This document shows, piece by piece, positions 59,906 to 64,000 of a stretch of 64,000 bases of DNA. The translations under genes were made by a program, and so were the position numbers. The stretch spans positions 186,001 through 250,000 of the forward strand of contig NZ_NQVN01000003.1 of assembly GCF_002770725.1 (NCBI RefSeq). Direction: 5' to 3'. The notes under the pieces are model-generated. The model ran no database searches, was not told the origin of the DNA, and saw nothing but the letters and a program-made list of their open reading frames with translations. How positions within the stretch are numbered: the first letter of the stretch is position 1; the number at the start of each line of letters is the position of its first letter. This DNA comes from Pleomorphomonas carboxyditropha (GTDB lineage: Bacteria; Pseudomonadota; Alphaproteobacteria; Rhizobiales; Pleomorphomonadaceae).

Positions 59906-60740
59906 GGCCATACCTCGCGCGCGCCCGGGCCTGGATCAGGTTGATGAAGAGAAGCGTCGCAAAGCTGATCGCCAGCATGATGGCCGCGACGGCGGTGGCG
60001 CCGGCGTAGTCGAACTCCTCGAGCTTGATGACGATGAGCAGCGGCGCGATCTCCGAGACATAGGGAATGTTGCCGGCGATGAAGATCACCGAGCCGTATT
60101 CGCCGACCGCCCGGGCGAAGGCCAGCGCGAAACCGGTGAGGATGGCCGGGCTCAGCACCGGCAGCACCACCGACGCGATGGTCCTGAGCCGGCCGGCGCC
60201 GAGCGTCGCGGCGGCCTCCTCGAGCTCGCGGTCGACCTCGGCGAGCACCGGCTGCACCGTGCGGACGATGAACGGCAGGCCGACGAACACCAGCGCCAGG
60301 AAGACGCCGATCGGCGTGAAGGCGATCTTGAGGCCGAAGGGGGCGGCGACGGCGCCGATCCAGCCGTTCGGCGCGTAAAGCGCGGTCAGCGCGATGCCCG
60401 CCACCGCCGTCGGCAGGGCGAATGGCAGGTCGATGATGGCGTCGAAGAAGCGGCGGCCGGGAAAATCATAGCGCACCAGCACCCAAGCGATCAGCAGGCC
60501 GAACGGCACGTTGAAGGCGGCCGCCGCGAAGCTCGTCAGAAAGGACAGCCTCAGCGCCGACAGCGTGCGGCTGTCGAGCGCCAGGGCGACAATCTCATGC
60601 ACCCCCAGCGAAGAAGCCCGGTAGAGCAGGGCGCCAAGCGGCAGGAGAACGATCGCCGCCAGATACAGAATCGTGAAGGCGATGGTCAGGCGGAAGCCCG
60701 GCAGGACGCTCGGCTTGACGAAGGGCGCGTTGAGGGTCAT
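59898..60740 (-). CDS. cysT: Sulfate ABC transporter permease CysT/CysU
   Basis: This 280-residue permease has about six helices and the family loop EEAAATLGAGRLRTIASVVLP, with ARAVGEYGSVIFIAGN after it. AGAGAGGCAG precedes ATG 60740. It follows sbp by 166 bases. Confidence 0.93.
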   Translation of the reverse strand: MTLNAPFVKPSVLPGFRLTIAFTILYLAAIVLLPLGALLYRASSLGVHEIVALALDSRTLSALRLSFLTSFAAAAFNVPFGLLIAWVLVRYDFPGRRFFDAIIDLPFALPTAVAGIALTALYAPNGWIGAVAAPFGLKIAFTPIGVFLALVFVGLPFIVRTVQPVLAEVDRELEEAAATLGAGRLRTIASVVLPVLSPAILTGFALAFARAVGEYGSVIFIAGNIPYVSEIAPLLIVIKLEEFDYAGATAVAAIMLAISFATLLFINLIQARARARYGHV

Positions 60741-60906
60741 CTGCCTCTCTTTCGGGAGAAACCGGCCGACCGGGATCACCCGGCCCGCCGGCGTCAAGGT
60801 CTCGTTCGGTCAGCGGAAAGAGAAACCCGGGCGGCACCGTTGCGATCCACATGGCAGTCCCTCCACTCGTCGTCGCCGGCGGACGAGCCGCCGGCGGTGC
60901 TGGTCA

Positions 60907-61926
60907 TTATTGCGCGGGCTTGTAGATCTGGTCGAACACACCGCCGTCGCCGAAGTGGTAGGGCTGCGCCTTGGCCCAGCCACCGAACAGCGGATCGTCG
61001 ATGCTGACCAGCTTCAGCTCGGGGATCGCCTTGAGAAGCTCGGGGTCGACCAGCTTCGGCTCGGACGGCCGATAATGGTACTTGGCGGCCAGCGTCTGCC
61101 CTTCGGCCGAGTAAAGATATTCGAGATAGGCGCGGGCCTCCTTCTCGGTGCCGTTGGCCTTGGCGTTCGCCTCGACGACGGCGACCGGCGGTTCGGCCAG
61201 GATCGACTGCGGCGGCACCACGATGTCGAACTTGTCGGCTCCGAATTCGTCGAGCGCCAGGAAGGCCTCGTTCTCCCAGGCGAGCAGCACGTCGCCGAGC
61301 TCGCGCTGGGCGAAGGTGACGGTCGAGCCGCGGGCGCCGGTGTCGAGCACCGGCACGTGCTTGAAGAGGGTCGAGACGTAGTCGCGAATCTTCGCCTCGT
61401 CGCCGCCGTACTCACCGGCAGCCCAGGCCCAGGCGGCAAGATAGTTCCAGCGGGCGCCACCCGAGGTCTTCGGATTGGGGGTGATCACCTGGATATCGTC
61501 CTTGATGAGGTCGCCCCAGTCGTGAATGCCCTTGGGGTTGCCCTTGCGCACCAGGAAAACGATGGTCGAGGTGTAGGGGGCGGAATTGTGCGGCAGCTTG
61601 CCGCGCCAGTCGGCCGGGATCTTGCCGGTCGCCTCGACGATGGCGTTGATGTCGCTTTCGAGCGCCAGCGTCACCACGTCGGCCGGCAGGCCGTCGATGA
61701 CGGCGCGCGCCTGCTTGCCGGAGCCGCCGTGCGAGGCGCGGACGGTGATGTCCTCGCCGGTCTCCGCCTTCCAATGCGTCGCGAAGGCCGCGTTGTAGGC
61801 CTCGTAGAATTCGCGCGTCGGGTCGTAGGACACGTTGGTCAGCGTCACCGCCATGGCGGGAGCGGCGAAGGCGAGCGGTGCCGCGACGACGGCGGCGAAC
61901 AGTCCCTGTAGTTTCGAGCCTCTCAT
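60907..61926 (-). CDS. sbp: Sulfate-binding periplasmic protein Sbp
   Basis: This 339-residue protein has a signal peptide (cleavage after about residue 26, APAMA) and the Sbp signatures LTNVSYDPTREFYEAYN, RASHGGSGKQARAVIDG, PHNSAPYTSTIVFLVRKGNP and ITPNPKTSGGARWNYLAAW. It binds sulfate for CysTWA import. The closest family member by memory is E. coli Sbp rather than CysP. Confidence 0.95.
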   Translation of the reverse strand: MRGSKLQGLFAAVVAAPLAFAAPAMAVTLTNVSYDPTREFYEAYNAAFATHWKAETGEDITVRASHGGSGKQARAVIDGLPADVVTLALESDINAIVEATGKIPADWRGKLPHNSAPYTSTIVFLVRKGNPKGIHDWGDLIKDDIQVITPNPKTSGGARWNYLAAWAWAAGEYGGDEAKIRDYVSTLFKHVPVLDTGARGSTVTFAQRELGDVLLAWENEAFLALDEFGADKFDIVVPPQSILAEPPVAVVEANAKANGTEKEARAYLEYLYSAEGQTLAAKYHYRPSEPKLVDPELLKAIPELKLVSIDDPLFGGWAKAQPYHFGDGGVFDQIYKPAQ

Positions 61927-62022
61927 GCTTCCAGTCTCCAGCCTCGAGCGATGCCGCGCATCGCGCCTGTCCGGGAGCTTAGGCCGCCTCTCGGGCCCCT
62001 CAGTGCCTCCCGACAGGCTGAA

Positions 62023-62050
62023 ATCCTAAAAGGACGACTTCAATTGGCAA
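62023..62050 (-). promoter_or_regulatory. Candidate promoter of the sbp-cysTWA operon
   Basis: On the minus strand TTGCCA (62050-62045) and TAGGAT (62028-62023) are spaced 16 bases. The leader to sbp would be about 90 bases and carries G/C inverted segments. I recognise no known riboswitch. Confidence 0.3.
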
Positions 62051-62176
62051 GAGATAGCATTCCCTCCGAAATGGTCGGTTTGTAAAATTTCATTCCGTTA
62101 TTGTCGCCCATTACGCGATCCGAGGCAACATGCTTCCCGGAAGCCGATGGTTTCCGGTGGGATTTTCCTCTGAGGA

Positions 62177-63622
62177 TCAAAAACGGACCATGTCCCTGAC
62201 GCGCCGGACGGCGTCGGGCAGCAAGCCGGCGAACGATCCCTGCGGCGGCTGCCTCAGCAGCGACAGGGACGGATAAACGGGCGTTTTTTCGCCCTCCAGC
62301 CGCCAGATCCAGCCGGCCGCGGCGGGAAGCAGGGCGACGCCCGGCCGGCCGAGCAGACCGGCCAGGCGAAGCGGCAGGCCGTCCACGGCGATCACCGCGT
62401 CGAGCCCACCGAGAAGCGCGGCGCAGTCGACGCGGGCGTCGACGCCGGCCTCGAAATCCGGGCCGGGATGCTCGACGCGGACCGGCGTGCCGACCACCTC
62501 CCAACCGGACGGCGCCGAGGAGCGGGCCAGCAGGGCCGACGGCAACCGTTCGAGGGCGACGAAACGCAGGTCGCCGATGCCGGCGAGCGGAGCGAGATCG
62601 TCGGGCCCGAGGCCTCCGCCCCAGGCGAGGCCGACGGCCGGCCGCCCCCGGCCGAGCTCCAGCCGGGCGCTCCAGCGGTCGGCGAGCAACGGCTCGGCGG
62701 CGAGCAGCGGGCCGGTCGGGACAAAACTGCCGGCGGTGAGGCCCAGCCGATGCGGCAGGCCGGCAAGCGGCGCCGCGGCGGCCGCCGTCCGGCCGGCGCT
62801 ATCGTCGTTGTCGGCAATCACCCGGCCGACGCCGGCCAGCGCCGAGGCGAGACGCATGAGGGGCTTCGGCGCCACCAAAATCAGTTCGGCCACCAGCGGC
62901 CGGGCGAGCGGCAATGCCGGAGCGAAGGCAACGAGATCGAGCGGATCGGCGCCGGCCCAGACGACAAGCGGACCGTCGAGCGGACCGCCGGCCCAGGCCG
63001 GCAGACGGCTCGCCCAAGCCGGACGGGCGGCGACGGCGTCGAGGTCGGCGAAACCGCCGGCCATGTCGCCGAGCGACAGCAACGCCGCCGCCCGGTCGGC
63101 GCGCGGACGGGACTGGCCGGCCCGGCGAAAGGCCTCGACCGCCGCCAGCGGACGGCCGGCGGCGGCGAGCGCCGAACCGAGGCCGCCAAGGGCGCTCGGC
63201 TCGGCCGGGTCGAGGCGCAATGCCGCCTCGAAGGCCGAAACCGCGCCGGCCGCATCGCCGGCGGCCAGGCGCGCCAGGCCGAGGCGGGCGGCAAGTCCGG
63301 CGTCGAGCGGCCTGGCGGCGCGGGCCCGCTCGAAGGCGGCGGCGGCTTCCGGCAGGCGAGACGTCGCGGCAAGCGCCTCGCCAAGCGCGGCGGCGATGTC
63401 GGCGCGGCCGGGCTCGGTGCGGTCGGCGCGCGTCAGGAACACGACGGCGCGGGCATGATCGCCGTTGGCGCGGGCGGCGGCAGCGGCGCCCAGCATGGCC
63501 GGCACATGGTCCGGCGACCGCACGAGCGCCACCTCGTAGAGCGCCACCGCCTCGATCCACTTGTGGATCGCCTCGGCGGCGGCGGCACGGGCCAGCAACT
63601 GGTCGACAACCGTTTCGGTCAT
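62177..63622 (-). CDS. TPR protein with glycosyltransferase-like C-terminus
   Basis: This 481-residue protein has about five TPR units in residues 1-175 (AEAIHKWIEAVALYEVALVRSPDH and DAGAGLAARLGLARLAAGDAAGAVSAF-like units), then a GT-B-like domain of the GT9/GT41 kind (VVWAGADPLDLVAFAPALP, VGLAWGGG, and VDCAALLGGLDAVIAVDGLPLRLAGLLGRPGVALLP, in which a catalytic SxxxH is replaced). Two protein of this form commonly sit in glycan clusters. The ATG overlaps the upstream gene stop (ATGA). Confidence 0.75.
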   Translation of the reverse strand: MTETVVDQLLARAAAAEAIHKWIEAVALYEVALVRSPDHVPAMLGAAAAARANGDHARAVVFLTRADRTEPGRADIAAALGEALAATSRLPEAAAAFERARAARPLDAGLAARLGLARLAAGDAAGAVSAFEAALRLDPAEPSALGGLGSALAAAGRPLAAVEAFRRAGQSRPRADRAAALLSLGDMAGGFADLDAVAARPAWASRLPAWAGGPLDGPLVVWAGADPLDLVAFAPALPLARPLVAELILVAPKPLMRLASALAGVGRVIADNDDSAGRTAAAAAPLAGLPHRLGLTAGSFVPTGPLLAAEPLLADRWSARLELGRGRPAVGLAWGGGLGPDDLAPLAGIGDLRFVALERLPSALLARSSAPSGWEVVGTPVRVEHPGPDFEAGVDARVDCAALLGGLDAVIAVDGLPLRLAGLLGRPGVALLPAAAGWIWRLEGEKTPVYPSLSLLRQPPQGSFAGLLPDAVRRVRDMVRF

Positions 63623-64000
63623 GGCGCCGACCTTTCGGGAAGAAGATCGCGCAGCAGACCGGCGAGATCATCGCCATGGCGCAGAATGCGGGCGGCGGGA
63701 TACCAGGGCGCGCCGCCCTCGCCCGCCCAAAGCCAGTCCGTGGCCGATGGATCGATCACCACCGTCGGCCGGCCGAGCGTGGCGGCAAGGTGGGCGGTAG
63801 CCGAAACGGGCGCGACGATCGCGTCGAGCGCCGTCATCGCCGCCGCCGTCTCGACGAAGCCGCCCAGCCGGTCGCCCAGCGGCTCGACGGCGAGCCCCTT
63901 CGGCAGCGCGGCGAGGGACGCCCGGCCCGTGCGGCGGTCGAGGGCGAACAGGCGGACGCCGTCGAGACCGGCGAGCGGCGCCAGACAGGCGGCGTCGGCG
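63619..64000 (-). CDS. Glycosyltransferase-like protein, C-terminal part (cut by window edge)
   Basis: The open frame runs in from base 64000 and ends at 63619; about 126 residues are visible. It has LDAIVAPVSATAHLAATLGRPTVVI and DWLWAGEGGAPWYPAARILRH, the same C-terminal pattern as in TPR-glycosyltransferases (S-x-x-x-H-L-A-A-x-L-G-R-P). It is upstream of, and coupled to, the TPR gene at 62177. TPR repeats are presumably in the missing part. Confidence 0.75.
   Translation of the reverse strand, partial: ADAACLAPLAGLDGVRLFALDRRTGRASLAALPKGLAVEPLGDRLGGFVETAAAMTALDAIVAPVSATAHLAATLGRPTVVIDPSATDWLWAGEGGAPWYPAARILRHGDDLAGLLRDLLPERSAP

Noticed and set aside
60595-60852. Possible leader peptide between sbp and cysT
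   Set aside because: Frame runs into cysT out of phase and has no regulatory hallmark such as repeated Cys or Met codons.

Overview
The window is GC-rich bacterial chromosome, about 90% coding, with strong third-position G/C bias that leaves long empty open frames opposite most genes. Gene content (E. coli-type ilvD, purU, thuAB, a Lys/Ala-rich DUF2934 protein, a UPF0303 haem-degrading-domain protein, a globin-coupled chemoreceptor, modABC with a ModE-type box, sbp-cysTWA) and the style of the intergenic hairpin repeats suggest an alphaproteobacterium, probably of the order Hyphomicrobiales. That placement is inference; there is no rRNA in the window. I see no tRNA, insertion sequence, prophage or CRISPR array.

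Left end (1-8360): a tightly packed operon with the C-terminus of 2,3-diaminopropionate ammonia-lyase (ygeX/dpaL type), an M20-type L-carbamoylase, a nitrilase-type D-carbamoylase, a YgfK homologue lacking its central flavin module, an XdhD-like [2Fe-2S]/molybdopterin hydroxylase and an SsnA-like amidohydrolase. This is the gene set known from the selenium-dependent molybdenum hydroxylase / purine-hydantoin clusters of E. coli and clostridia, in an unusual reduced form with two stereo-complementary carbamoylases. It is the most interesting system in the window.

8391-20902: a double-hairpin intergenic element, a transaldolase-like aldolase, an undescribed 51-residue basic protein, a large MASE1-like/PAS4/GGDEF/EAL protein, purU, the molybdate transporter modABC with a 24-bp ModE-type operator, an AI-2E family permease, a GH1 beta-glucosidase, an unknown 90-residue protein and a lone FlgC-like protein.

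20913-34864: a DUF4432 epimerase-like protein, a HerA-like ATPase, mog (molybdenum cofactor synthesis), a cold-shock gene with long leader and terminator, cytochrome b561, tex, DUF2934, a cupin, the globin chemoreceptor, ilvD, and thuAB behind a promoter with two identical LacI-type operators exactly 100 bp apart.

35059-43992: pta-ackA, a leucyl aminopeptidase family protein, a TadD-like lipoprotein, a cytosine deaminase-like gene with a co-oriented LysR regulator, and a UPF0303 gene. 43989-52642: an exopolysaccharide locus (flippase, VpsF/Wzy-like polymerase, Wzz-like protein with a degenerate kinase domain, WecG-family and two GT4 glycosyltransferases). 52808-57845: DMT exporter, lytic transglycosylase translationally coupled to hrpB, a secreted unknown. 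57930-61926: sulfate transporter sbp-cysT-cysW-cysA. Right end: two TPR glycosyltransferase-like genes, the second running off the window.

Several molybdenum functions sit within 25 kb (Mo hydroxylase, modABC, mog), so molybdate uptake and cofactor assembly could feed the left-end operon.
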